Below the pieces are notes generated by a model. It had not been told where the DNA came from and ran no database searches. It was given only the letters and a program-made list of their open reading frames with translations. From the NCBI GenBank assembly GCA_009768925.2, contig VHIT02000018.1:434001-498000 (forward strand): a DNA stretch of 64,000 bases, given 5' to 3'. Each line of letters opens with the position of its first letter. The stretch's first letter is position 1. Below, in pieces: positions 20,507 through 32,550 of this stretch. This stretch comes from Cryptosporidium bovis (Eukaryota; Apicomplexa; Conoidasida; Eucoccidiorida; Cryptosporidiidae). The position numbers were made by a program, and so were the translations under genes.

Positions 20507-21269
20507 ATTTAGTTAGGTAAATTAGACTATATTAGATTAGTTACATATCAAACTATAATTGATGAGTTATCTTATTCCTCTCTTTATTATTGAGTGTGTA
20601 TTTACTTCGTTCAATCACGATTTAAATTGAATTTATATATACAACGTGGCGACTTGCAAGTTTAAGCAGGAAAAGAAATAGCATTTAATCATATATTAAA
20701 AAGTTGCCTATGTACTATCTGGCGGGCGTGTGCTAATACAAATGTACATATATATAGTAGTAATAGTTGTGTGTAAGATAAGAAAAAGACAAAATAAAAT
20801 AATTGGCAGGTAAATATTGCCAAAAGAAATATAGTATATTGCATTAAAAGTTTTTATAGTATAGTACTTCGTACTTGAGGAACAACAAGCACTTGCTTTT
20901 TCGAAGTTATTTTATTTGGTTTTTTTAAATCGATTCTCCTTTTGATTTGTAATTCGCACAAGTAGATAAAGTATTTTTATTTTGATCATACAAATATAGT
21001 AAAGGTAGTGATCATAGTGATTTTACAAAAAAGTAACGGAAAATTTGACAAGGAATAGTGTATATATGATCATTTATCAAAGTAAAAACAGTGTATAGTA
21101 AAAATATCATAATAATTAATGATATAGATTTATTAATAATTAATTAATTTGATAGCTTTTATTTAAAACTTGTTAAATATAAGTTTATAATATATATTAC
21201 AACAATTAAATGGCATTAACAAGAGAACAAGGACATATTTGGCAATACAATCATTGTTTAATATAAATA
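20507..21269. other. intergenic
   Basis: Spacer between two plus-strand genes. There is a TGGCGGGCG word at 20720-20728, related to the E2F-like sites elsewhere. I see no gene or RNA. Confidence 0.45.
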
Positions 21270-22727
21270 ATGAATAATAGTTATTGGCAAACAAATGATT
21301 CAAGTGAAAATATCGATTTTTCATATGAGAGTTTAAACACAGACAATAAAAATGTTGGAAAATTAACGAGAGATAATAGTTTGACTGTAAATCAAATATT
21401 AATGGAAGATAATATATCACCTAGACCCTCGGAGGGTTTAAATTCAATGAGATTTTCAGATCTAGGGGATATGACGGAGGAGGAATGGTAAGTTTTAAAT
21501 TGTATGAAATTGAATAATATTAATATTAAAACAACTATTAATCTGTGTAGGAATAAACAACAACAAAGACAAAATTCACAAAGATACGAAAAGCTGTATT
21601 TATTTAATGATAAAGAGTCGGATTCGTCTAGATTGTCGAGTTTCAGTTTAAACTTACAACAGAAACTACTGAGGCAAAACAGCAACAATAACAATAGTAA
21701 TAAAAATATAAATAATAGTAGCAATGGTGTTAGTTTTGGTGCGATAAACAGTACAAGTAGTGTTGATACAAATAATGTTGGTAATACTGAGTATTACTAT
21801 TATTACGGGGAAAACAATTCGATTAATAATTCGCCAAATGAAACATACATAGGTTATATTTGGAGTCTATTAAATGGATTTAGAGAGAAGAATACAATAC
21901 GCAATAAACAAGCACAATTAACATTATGGGAAGCAATGAGACAGTTTTATTTAGTAAGTAATTTGTTTTTTATATTAAAAGTATTGAAAACAATAATATC
22001 GAGTAGCAACAAACATAGATTAAATAAAGATATGGGATGGGTATCATTTTTGTGTTTAACTTCGACATTTTTAACGAGTATACTGGCATATTTGACTAGA
22101 TCATATATATTTTATCATCGCATAGAAAGTAAATATATAAGTAAATTATTTTCGCCTATACATGTATATAATCAAATAAGGGTAGTTGGTGATGAAAAAC
22201 CAGAAACGCTTTTTATGATGGAAAGAATAAATTGGACATATACATTAATAATGCATATATTAGAAGATATACCACAATTGTTTGCATCATCTATATTTTT
22301 GGCGAATTATGGTAATGACTTTTATGCCTTTTTTATGATAACATGGAGTTCTTGTATGATTATTACAACGACAATCAGAATGGGAGTATCGTATCCATTA
22401 ATAAATACATTGAGTTTAATTTTTTCCAGAAATCCGCCTGTTGACTCGCCTATATTAAATGAGGCAACTACAACTACTATGCACTTTTCGTTGTTTATTG
22501 CAATCATAACATTTATTTGGGCTGTATTTGACAGTCTATGTATATATTTTACACATGGATTCTGGACAATATTGTTCTATGCAGGACTCACACTAAATAT
22601 ATTTATATCTACATTATTTATATTATATTATGTTCATTTATCTAAACAAGCAAGCACTTATTCGCGGCAATTAAATTCGTTGTATTTTACAGATGATTTT
22701 AGCAGAATACAGTCTAGACATTCTTGA
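21270..22727 (+). CDS. multi-pass membrane protein of unknown function, two exons
   Basis: Model: exon 1 21270-21487, intron 21488-21550 (63 nt, GTAAGT...TGTAG), exon 2 21551-22727, giving 464 residues. The junction turns TGG-TAA into W-N-K-Q and keeps frame, so the two neighbouring open frames are one gene. The first 150 residues are hydrophilic and Asn/Gln-rich (cytosolic). About six to eight membrane segments follow from residue 200 on. One helix, HILEDIPQLFASSIFL, has the acidic-x-PQL pattern seen in XK-family scramblase-like proteins, but similarity by eye is weak. No catalytic motif is seen. The function is unknown. Confidence 0.78.
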
Positions 22728-23116
22728 GGAATATGGTTTTTATTCATTTATACAACTGCCTATTTGTTTGGTCTTTTGATGTAATTTGTTTAAGTACATT
22801 AATTGGTATTTAAATCAGTTTGCTAGTGGTTGTGTTTTAGACAATAAACACGAGTAATTTTAATTTTTTTAAAGTGAAATGAATACATTGTATATGCAAA
22901 TTCATCAATTATTTCAATTTGACGTAATTTGATATCCATTTTTCTTGAAAGTAACTGCGAAATACAATAACATTTATAAATAGTTTAATAACTCAGTGAA
23001 TGGTTTTATTCATTATATCCATAAATAGCGAGGGAAGTATAAATGCTGAAATACCTAAATGGAAAGAGGAAATATAAAGTTGCAGATAAAGAAGTCTGAA
23101 ATCAAATTAAGGAAAG
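22728..23116. other. intergenic
   Basis: Short AT-rich spacer between two plus-strand genes; nothing distinct seen. Confidence 0.45.
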
Positions 23117-23647
23117 ATGCTTATCATTGGTTCAACTGAGTGTCTTTACTTGTTTTTTATTGCAATGATTTTTCCTTTTATTTCAAGTGGTGTAGTTAAT
23201 AAAACAAATGGTTATATAGACTACTCGTGGTTTAATGATAATTCTAACGGCGTCTTGGGCAGCAATAATAAAGATATATACAGTGATATTAATGGCAATT
23301 TAAAATTGAATAGTTTTAGATCAAATTATGTAAAAAATATTACTAATGAACATGATAGTGACAATAACAATGGAGTTGATGGTAATGATATGTCATTTAG
23401 TTACTATTATGTGTCTGAAAATGGAGAAATAAAAGCATGGTTTCACAATTTTAGTGAAAGCAATTTTGAATATTATACAGATACATTGAAAAATGCTAAT
23501 GCCGATATTGAAGATAAAAAAGCAGATAGTGGTATGTTAACTTTTGTATTATCGAATCTTTTAAAACCGTTATCTACACTTTTTAATGATTGGAAAATAG
23601 GTTGGAAGTTTATTTGTAGTTTTTTTTACGATTTAATTTTTAATTAA
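23117..23647 (+). CDS. small secreted protein, unknown function
   Basis: A 176-residue protein with a hydrophobic N terminus (LYLFFIAMIFPFISSG, about residues 10-25) that looks like a signal peptide. Then comes an Asn/Asp-rich body with a YYVSENGEIKAWFHNFSES segment and several N-x-S/T sites. The last 40 residues hold a less polar stretch (LTFVLSNLLKPLSTLF ... FICSFFYDLIF) that may be amphipathic or membrane-associated. It has only two cysteines. I recognise no family; lineage-specific secreted proteins like this are common in apicomplexans. Composition and a clear start context support a real gene. Confidence 0.6.
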   Translation: MLIIGSTECLYLFFIAMIFPFISSGVVNKTNGYIDYSWFNDNSNGVLGSNNKDIYSDINGNLKLNSFRSNYVKNITNEHDSDNNNGVDGNDMSFSYYYVSENGEIKAWFHNFSESNFEYYTDTLKNANADIEDKKADSGMLTFVLSNLLKPLSTLFNDWKIGWKFICSFFYDLIFN

Positions 23648-25763
<2,116 letters not shown>

Positions 25764-26940
25764 CTGCAGTGGTAATGGAGGAAAGAGGGTTGTAAGGTGA
25801 TTGATATTGATTTCTTTTTTCATATCGTATTCATTCTACTATTCCACAAATTTCACTATTTAGTCAGGAAAAATTACTCTTAATACCAATTTTTTTGGGT
25901 AAGGAAGAGTAGAATCGTAAGCTATTTGCAAACTGAGATTTCTCACTTTCCCTCTTCTTCACGCAAAGTGATATGACTTAGTGGTATTTCTTTAAAAGGT
26001 TTGTCAATTTCTAAGCGAATGTTGGATTGAGGATTGGAGATAATCTTGTTAAATATTGTGAGGTACTTTGTTTTTTTCTTCTACGTTAATGTTTTTCAAT
26101 AACCTTTTCATTTACGTATCTTGGTTTTTCTTTATTTTTATTCTCGCTTAAGAGTAATACTTGAAATTAAAGTTTAGAGGATATTGTTGGGCTTTGACTG
26201 AGATAGGGATGGAAGGTCGCACATATGGTTAGTGTTATGAGTTGTGTTTTACTCTGTTTTTCTATTATTCTTGTTTATTCTGACTTGTTTGAATGATTTT
26301 CTTCCCTTTTTGAGTTTATTCATTTTTGGTTTGGATACAAGTGCAGTTAGTGTTTGACTTAAATAGTATATTTATATAATCTTGTTGTCATTGAAATAAT
26401 TCCAGCTCTTTAATTTGTCCTAAATTGAAAAAAGAATTGTCCTTGTTTTTGTTTATGTAATTGAGTTTCAAGTAGTTTTTTCTTTTTTTATTCCGAATAT
26501 GGTTACATATGAAATAGAGTTTAACCCATTTTGGTTTAACTTAGTTGTTTGACAACATCCATATCAACTCTGTTTTCACTCTATAACTCAATGATATTTA
26601 TGTTAATAGCTTCTAATATCATTCCCTTTCGCCATTCAAATTACCATTGTTTCGTTGATATATCTTTTGCAGTAGATTGAATTTTACCTAGTAGTCACCA
26701 ATTTTTTTCTTATTTGAACGTAATTCAATAAATTATCACTATACTTGTCTAGGTATGTAAATATGATGTCTATCGAAATAGTAACAAAGCATACAAGTGT
26801 AGCGACGAGGAAAATGACCTGCTCTATTCCTTAACAAAAATCGCTTCAATAATGAATATTAGAGAAAAAAAGATACGAAGAAAAATGATTTTAAATAAAT
26901 TAATCACAAACAGAAACTACTTACTTGTTTTCTTATTTTA
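25764..26940. other. intergenic, convergent 3' regions
   Basis: A 1.2-kb spacer between convergent genes. It is T-rich on the plus strand with many TTT runs. I see no gene, tRNA or repeat. Confidence 0.45.
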
Positions 26941-28689
26941 CTAGTATTGAAGACTATCTTTCTCTTCATTATTTAAAGGGAATTCACCCCTTTTTATCAA
27001 TGAATATGTATCAGAATCTTCATTCGACTTGAAGGCATTAATTGATGAAAGATGTAGTTGATGGATGTCCAAGGAATAGGTTGATATAAAAACCATAATA
27101 ATAAATAAAAATAAATATTGAAAATCACTTGCAATAGCCATTTTAAAATAAAATAAATGGTTTGATTTCAATTTAATATTAAAATCAGCTAAAAATGAAT
27201 TTAAATTAGGATAATTATCATTAAATAACCTATAATTTTTTGATTTACTGACAAAAAATAAAGGCGATGCAAATCGAAGTATTAATCTGATTAATACAAT
27301 TGAAACCAAAGATATTGAACAACCAATCTTTAAGGTTCTAGACAATCTTGAAATAACGGGTCTTCTGTACATATATACATATACTGATATCAATAAAGCA
27401 TGAACAAATATGAAAAAAATAAATAAACTGCTTGGTGATATTTTAAGAAATATAACCAAATATTTATATATAAAAAATGCAAAATTGGAATTTAGTAATC
27501 CGTTGTTACCACCAACGCCTAAATTATTGCTGTTATTACTGCTAACTTTACTTAAACCACCACCAATATTGTCACTAATACTAGAACCTCTAACTCCACC
27601 GGGAACATAAATACTTGTTTCACCAAATCCTGCAGTAGCAGCGGAAACAGTCGAACTACCAACACCGATACCACCACTACTGGCACTAGATACAACAGTA
27701 GTGCCTAACAATCCTCCATGAATATTTCCTCCCATACCAGCCGGATCGTAATTCAATAACCTTTTAAAATTAAACCCAAATGGAAATATTATTGCAAAAA
27801 AACCAAATAAAAGGCCTATTGATAATGATAAAAATGTAATTCTTAATGTCCAGGTTGCAACCAAACGATGAAATACTCCTTGCTTAACACGTATTATTTC
27901 ATTTGTGTTTATACCACCAGATTCATATTCCTCAAAATAGTTGTCTTTATCATCTAATGAATATTCATCAATAATACAACGTTCTTGTCTTCTATTTGCA
28001 CCATTTAAATTATTATTCTGATTTCCATCAATCGTTTTACTGTTTTCTGTATTATTAACGTTAATGAAATTATGATTGTTACAAACATCATTTGGATTTA
28101 AAATAGCTTCTTTCGCGTTATTTAAAAAGTCATTATTTAATATTCTTTGTTGTTGAGTATTGCCACGATTAGTAAATGTTTCATTAACAAAATTATTTCT
28201 TGTTAAAAAAGCTTCACTCTCTTTATTTAAAGAACCACCAAGTTTTGAATACCCAGGGGTTACCCAAACCTCTAGTGGTTGAGGTAAATGGTAAAATAAT
28301 AAATGATACAACATTGGTGTAGATGAAACAAAGAAAAACCAAGATAATATTAAACCAAACATATATATATATTTTTCTGGAGAATTTATTGTTAAAAAAT
28401 AAGTGAATGGAATAAATAACTTGTAATATGGCAGATGTTTGAGTGAAAATGATATTATGTGGCAGGCTAATATTGTAAATATACATTGAAAACAAGAAAA
28501 CAACGGTAAAAAGTAACTATATGGATATTCTAGTAGTATTCTTGATAAACCAATACACTCCCGAGGTATAGATATATTCCAGCAACATCTTTTTGTATTA
28601 TTATATACCTGAAAAAATAAATATTGAGTCCTCGAAACTCTGCCCTCCTTAACTCCTACCCTCTGTACGTATTTATCACCATTTTCCAT
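26941..28689 (-). CDS. multi-pass membrane protein, unknown function
   Basis: A 582-residue protein with about seven hydrophobic segments: residues about 58-80, 88-105, 108-132, three between 275 and 470, and one near 525-545. Two hydrophilic loops stand out: an acidic Asn-rich one (150-270) and a Gly/Ser-rich one (315-400) of low complexity. The layout and an NSPEKYIYMFGL segment before a membrane helix faintly recall the Frag1/DRAM/Sfk1 group, but this is weak. The frame is open through a possible 51-nt intron (28659-28609), so the N-terminal 27 residues are uncertain. No catalytic motif is seen. Confidence 0.75.
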   Translation of the reverse strand: MENGDKYVQRVGVKEGRVSRTQYLFFQVYNNTKRCCWNISIPRECIGLSRILLEYPYSYFLPLFSCFQCIFTILACHIISFSLKHLPYYKLFIPFTYFLTINSPEKYIYMFGLILSWFFFVSSTPMLYHLLFYHLPQPLEVWVTPGYSKLGGSLNKESEAFLTRNNFVNETFTNRGNTQQQRILNNDFLNNAKEAILNPNDVCNNHNFINVNNTENSKTIDGNQNNNLNGANRRQERCIIDEYSLDDKDNYFEEYESGGINTNEIIRVKQGVFHRLVATWTLRITFLSLSIGLLFGFFAIIFPFGFNFKRLLNYDPAGMGGNIHGGLLGTTVVSSASSGGIGVGSSTVSAATAGFGETSIYVPGGVRGSSISDNIGGGLSKVSSNNSNNLGVGGNNGLLNSNFAFFIYKYLVIFLKISPSSLFIFFIFVHALLISVYVYMYRRPVISRLSRTLKIGCSISLVSIVLIRLILRFASPLFFVSKSKNYRLFNDNYPNLNSFLADFNIKLKSNHLFYFKMAIASDFQYLFLFIIMVFISTYSLDIHQLHLSSINAFKSNEDSDTYSLIKRGEFPLNNEEKDSLQY

Positions 28690-28855
28690 GTTATACCAAT
28701 CACATATATATATCCGAACAATTTATTTATATACAAATATTTCAACCTACAATATATTAATGCCTCAATATATATATAGCTTTACCTATTTACTTTTTAT
28801 TGTACTCTATATGTATGCACATATGTATACTGTGTATATGCATATACATATATAT

Positions 28856-28863
<8 letters not shown>

Positions 28864-28901
<38 letters not shown>
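28864..28901. repeat. (AT)19 microsatellite
   Basis: Uninterrupted run of 19 AT dinucleotides, the centre of a longer ATAC/ATAT-rich stretch from about 28800. It is likely to vary in length between isolates. Confidence 0.95.
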
Positions 28902-28904
<3 letters not shown>

Positions 28905-29406
28905 TATTATTTATAGTTCATAACATCTATATGCTGGCGTCTGTATTTTAGCTTCCAACTTGTAGTTATATATTGAATTGAATATATTTATTAATTAACA
29001 AATAATCTGATATTCCAAAAAGAAAGTGTTCTATTTGTGCAACTAATATATAGAAATGTCGCTATCTTTACACAAATTTGCCGTAACTGCCTTTCTTTGG
29101 CAAAACCTATTCTTTTAAATCTTTGTTCTCAAAAAATAATAAGTAGCAATCGTTATTATGATGGGTATTTTGTGTTTGATTTTTCAATTCCAATTTAACT
29201 GCTGCAAAAATACAGCGAAATCGTGGAAAAGATGTATGTATACAACCTTATGTGTTATAGCACAACCTAGTTATTCACTATACACAATATTCTATCAAAA
29301 AAAGTCTTCTTTATTCCTTGTAACAATTCACCGTATTCCAACTATTTTCTATCTCAACTTTTCTCCTACAGTTTTACCTTTTAATGCTGTATTAGCGATC
29401 TAGTTC

Positions 29407-29415
29407 TTCCCGCCA
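29407..29415 (-). promoter_or_regulatory. TGGCGGGAA (minus strand), candidate E2F/DP site
   Basis: TTCCCGCCA on the plus strand, the same nine bases as at 24302 and 40455. It lies about 720 bp before the start of the minus-strand membrane protein, so the target is unsure. Confidence 0.35.
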
Positions 29416-29840
29416 CGAACTTACCGCCTTTTTTAATTAATTTTATTAGAGGCAATAAATTAATTGAAGGGAATGTGACAGGGAAAATTGTGGATAAGTC
29501 GGACTAGAATAATATTGAGTGGTTATTATTGCTTCATGCCTTATTTTCATCTTGATCTATTTTTTGGATTTAGTTTTCCGTGTCCTGACAACTCACATCT
29601 ACACTTATTTTGGCTTTGTTCAGTGTAGTAAGCAAACGAGTGATCTGTTAACTAATTACACTTAGGTTTTTTTTCACAACTTTGCTTTTTTAATAAATTT
29701 TGTTCATTTACTTTGTTTCATTTATTCAACATTGTTTAAATAGATTTATACATTCACAAAAAAAGATAAATATAACGAGAATAGAAGAGGAAGCAAAGGG
29801 GAAAAAATAGTAAAGAATGACAAGTAACATTATACGTTGC

Positions 29841-30329
29841 TCAAACTTTATGCACTCTAAATTCACTAGCTAGATTATAAATTCCAACAGACTCATTTGT
29901 ATTTTCGTCAAAGTCGCACCATTCAAGTTCACTTAAATCAATGTTCTCAAACTTTTTTCCGGAATTGGAAACAACGACATAACCGAATGTTGGATTCCAT
30001 TTGGTTATATTTATACCTCTACAATCAAAGGCGGCAACAGGAACGAATCTACCATTGTCATCAATGGTCACTTTCATATTTGAAATATTATTTAACTTTA
30101 CACAGGTAATAGTCGATTGACGTTTATCAGAATCCCACCTCATTACGTAATTTGCAATCCCTCTACTGTTATCCATTTCTATATTTTCGTTTGGATCAAT
30201 AGTTATTCTCTCTTTAGTTAATGATCCTGCACTTTGCTTTATATCCACACACCAAGTATAACTTTCGGGAAAAATAAGTTCTTCTATCCCCTCAAAATCA
30301 GCTTTTACGTATAAGACGAATATTGTCAT
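29841..30329 (-). CDS. CZIB/UPF0587 family protein lacking the CXXC zinc motifs
   Basis: A 162-residue protein that matches the UPF0587 (C1orf123, CXXC motif-containing zinc-binding) family over its length. The start MTIFVLYVKADFEGIEEL, the FDCRGINITKWNP segment, F.NIDL.E..WCDFDE and the end ESVGIYNLASEF align with the family. In the family two CXXC pairs bind zinc; here the matching positions read IKQSAGSL and MRWDSDKR, so all four zinc cysteines are gone. The fold is therefore expected, but zinc binding is not. The cellular role of the family is poorly known. Divergent from RPP30 with about 200 bp between starts. Confidence 0.85.
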   Translation of the reverse strand: MTIFVLYVKADFEGIEELIFPESYTWCVDIKQSAGSLTKERITIDPNENIEMDNSRGIANYVMRWDSDKRQSTITCVKLNNISNMKVTIDDNGRFVPVAAFDCRGINITKWNPTFGYVVVSNSGKKFENIDLSELEWCDFDENTNESVGIYNLASEFRVHKV

Positions 30330-30426
30330 TTTTACATATTATGGATCATTAGGTTATTATGATATTTTTAGGTTATTAAAAAAAAAGTTAGATTATAAAT
30401 ATTATTTCCGATGATTATTAACGATT

Positions 30427-30436
30427 AGCGCCAAAA
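30427..30436. promoter_or_regulatory. TTTTGGCGCT, candidate E2F-like site
   Basis: AGCGCCAAAA on plus (TTTTGGCGCT on minus) fits the TTTSGCGC form of the E2F consensus. It lies in the 203-bp divergent promoter between the CZIB-like gene and RPP30. Confidence 0.4.
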
Positions 30437-30532
30437 CCACTAGATATAAGTAAAAGCATTAGTTCGTTTCTGACATACACTGTTTAAAGCTAATTATTTG
30501 AATACTGAATTTTGTCATTAATCTACTTGATA

Positions 30533-31588
30533 ATGAGCTTTGAGTTATGTGTAAACTGGCCAGGAGATCTGGACATTGGGAAAGAATTAATTAAAAGGGC
30601 ATATTCACTAGGTTACAAGGGGATAGCTTTTAATCATACATTAAATCTAATTGATAAGTGCAATCAAATTAAGAATCAAATCAGTAAAAGTGGTGGTAGA
30701 AATTTAAACCTATCATCGAATGGAGTTCTAAGTTCATTGGCAAAAGAAGGTCATGTTTGCCCAATACAATACATAAATATAGATAGAATGGAATTAACGG
30801 ATTTAAGAAAAAAAGGTATATACAATAATATATCACTATTAGCAAAAAATACATATATACCACTAAACTTATCATGTCATGATTCAACAATTAATAGTAA
30901 ACTTAATACTAGTGATGACATTTCACTTGATTTTTTTCAATTAAGACGTATAACTATTGTATTTGATTCTCAAGACCATACACCATATATAAACGCTCTT
31001 TCCAGAGGGCCGTGCAATGAGTCATCTGATAGTTGGAGCAAGGCATTATTCTCAAATTTGCCGAATAAACCATATGATATAGTTGCAGTCAGACCTACTA
31101 CACAAAATTCATTAAATGCTGCGATTTCATCGGTTGAATGTGATATCATAAGCATTGATATTTCGTCACAACCCAAATTACCGTTTATAATTAAACGTCA
31201 ACAAATTAACTTGGCTATTTCAAGAGGTATTTTCTTCGAAATTGATATAGGCAAATGTTTTTTAAATAAAGGAAATCATAGACGTAATTTCTTTTTTAAT
31301 TTTTTAACACTAACAAGACATGTTCCTCATAAAAATATTATTATAACAGGTAGCCCAAGTTGCATAATTGACATTAAAAGCCCTATTGATCTTTCAAATA
31401 TATGCTATGTGCTATTATCCATGGATTTAGATAGGAAAATTAATGTAAATCCAAACGATTTTATTGATTCAAATGCTCTAAGAGCCTTGGCAAAAGGAGC
31501 TAACCGCAAAACATTCGCGTCTATTATTGTAATTAGTGAGAAGAACGACACAAACCAAGGTGAAGATTACGAAATGAATATTCTATAG
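30533..31588 (+). CDS. RPP30: RNase P/MRP protein subunit p30 (RPP30/Rpp1)
   Basis: A 351-residue nuclear protein, a TIM-barrel-like subunit of RNase P (tRNA 5' processing) and RNase MRP (rRNA processing). Family marks: a first strand then helix (WPGDLDIGKELIKRAYSLGYKGIAFNHTL), PYDIVAVRPTTQNSLNAA, CDIISIDIS, LPFIIKRQQINLAISRGIFFEI, and the C-terminal RRNFFFNFLTLTR..NIIITG...ALAKGANRKTF. The frame is open seven codons further upstream but only to a TTG; the ATG at 30533 gives the normal MSFELCVNW start. The C-terminal tail is short and acidic. Single exon. Confidence 0.93.
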   Translation: MSFELCVNWPGDLDIGKELIKRAYSLGYKGIAFNHTLNLIDKCNQIKNQISKSGGRNLNLSSNGVLSSLAKEGHVCPIQYINIDRMELTDLRKKGIYNNISLLAKNTYIPLNLSCHDSTINSKLNTSDDISLDFFQLRRITIVFDSQDHTPYINALSRGPCNESSDSWSKALFSNLPNKPYDIVAVRPTTQNSLNAAISSVECDIISIDISSQPKLPFIIKRQQINLAISRGIFFEIDIGKCFLNKGNHRRNFFFNFLTLTRHVPHKNIIITGSPSCIIDIKSPIDLSNICYVLLSMDLDRKINVNPNDFIDSNALRALAKGANRKTFASIIVISEKNDTNQGEDYEMNIL

Positions 31589-32550
31589 TTATTTCAGGTA
31601 AATAGACATCACTCATATTCCCTATACACTTTTAATTCTGTTTATTATAATAATTGTATTCCATCAGCCGCCTCGCTGTTCTGTTTTTCTCATTTTTAAA
31701 AAACAAAAATATAAACTACTCTAAACCAAGAGAAAGAAATTAAGTACCACTGGTTCACATATCTACTTTAACTTCACATTATTAATGTTCTTCAACTGCA
31801 CAACTAATGCCTTTCTTAACATGTAAATTTAACTTATTTGGCATTTTTTAAGATATCTTAAGATATACTTGCCCCGCCTCCAGGCAGGAAAGGCGGCGCC
31901 CAAATCTAGGTCTAATAGAATATATATATAGACTAACACGAGAGGAAACAAAATTAGAGGAAAGTGAAAAAAATTTGACACAAAATTTGGAAGGAAAGAG
32001 ATAAGAAGGAAAAACAGGGAATTTATGCTTTAAGATATTGAAAAGTCATATCTATGCATATGTTGTGATTATATTCAAATTCACTGTCAGATAACAGGTT
32101 GCGTAAAACTAACCATATAAATTTTGTAGAGAGTAGTTTAAATAATCAGGGCTACTACTTTGACGCTACAAAAATTGAAAGTTAGTTCTTTATAGTATCT
32201 ATTTCCGTTCGCGATAATCTCCGTATATGTATTTATTTGGATCGGTTTAACTTGATATTTCTTATTTCAGTATTGATAGATGTAATCACAAAAAAATACT
32301 CTGGATTATTAGTAATATACACTTTGATAAAAGGAGGAAGTGAGTTTAAATTTATCTATATTTTGGTGTAATTTACCTTACATATAGTGTTTTATATCAA
32401 TTATTTTTGTACAAGATACAGATAGTGAAGAAACAAATAAAGGGTGATCAATTTTGTTGGGTTCCTTTTTTCCTACCATTACTCTTCTTAGTTTATAGTA
32501 TAGTATAATATATATATATACATGTATATGCAAATAATAGTTGATGAGAA
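31589..32550. other. intergenic with a GC-rich hairpin
   Basis: Spacer between two plus-strand genes. Bases 31871-31902 form a GC-rich island in AT-rich DNA, with CCGCCT (31874-31879) able to pair with AGGCGG (31891-31896). It is preceded by a repeated AAGATAT palindrome. Its function is unknown. Confidence 0.45.

Larger units (their letters stand above)
28690..29840. other. intergenic with AT microsatellite and E2F-like site
   Basis: A 1.15-kb spacer between two minus-strand genes. It holds the AT repeat and the E2F-like word listed separately. An 81-codon plus-strand frame at 29158 has no coding signal I trust. Confidence 0.45.

Noticed and set aside
28688-28951. 87-codon plus-strand frame over the AT microsatellite
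   Set aside because: Its Tyr/Ile run is simply the translated AT repeat.
29158-29403. 81-codon plus-strand frame
   Set aside because: Hydrophobic and Cys/Phe/Tyr-rich chance-like composition, no domain, no promoter or splice context.
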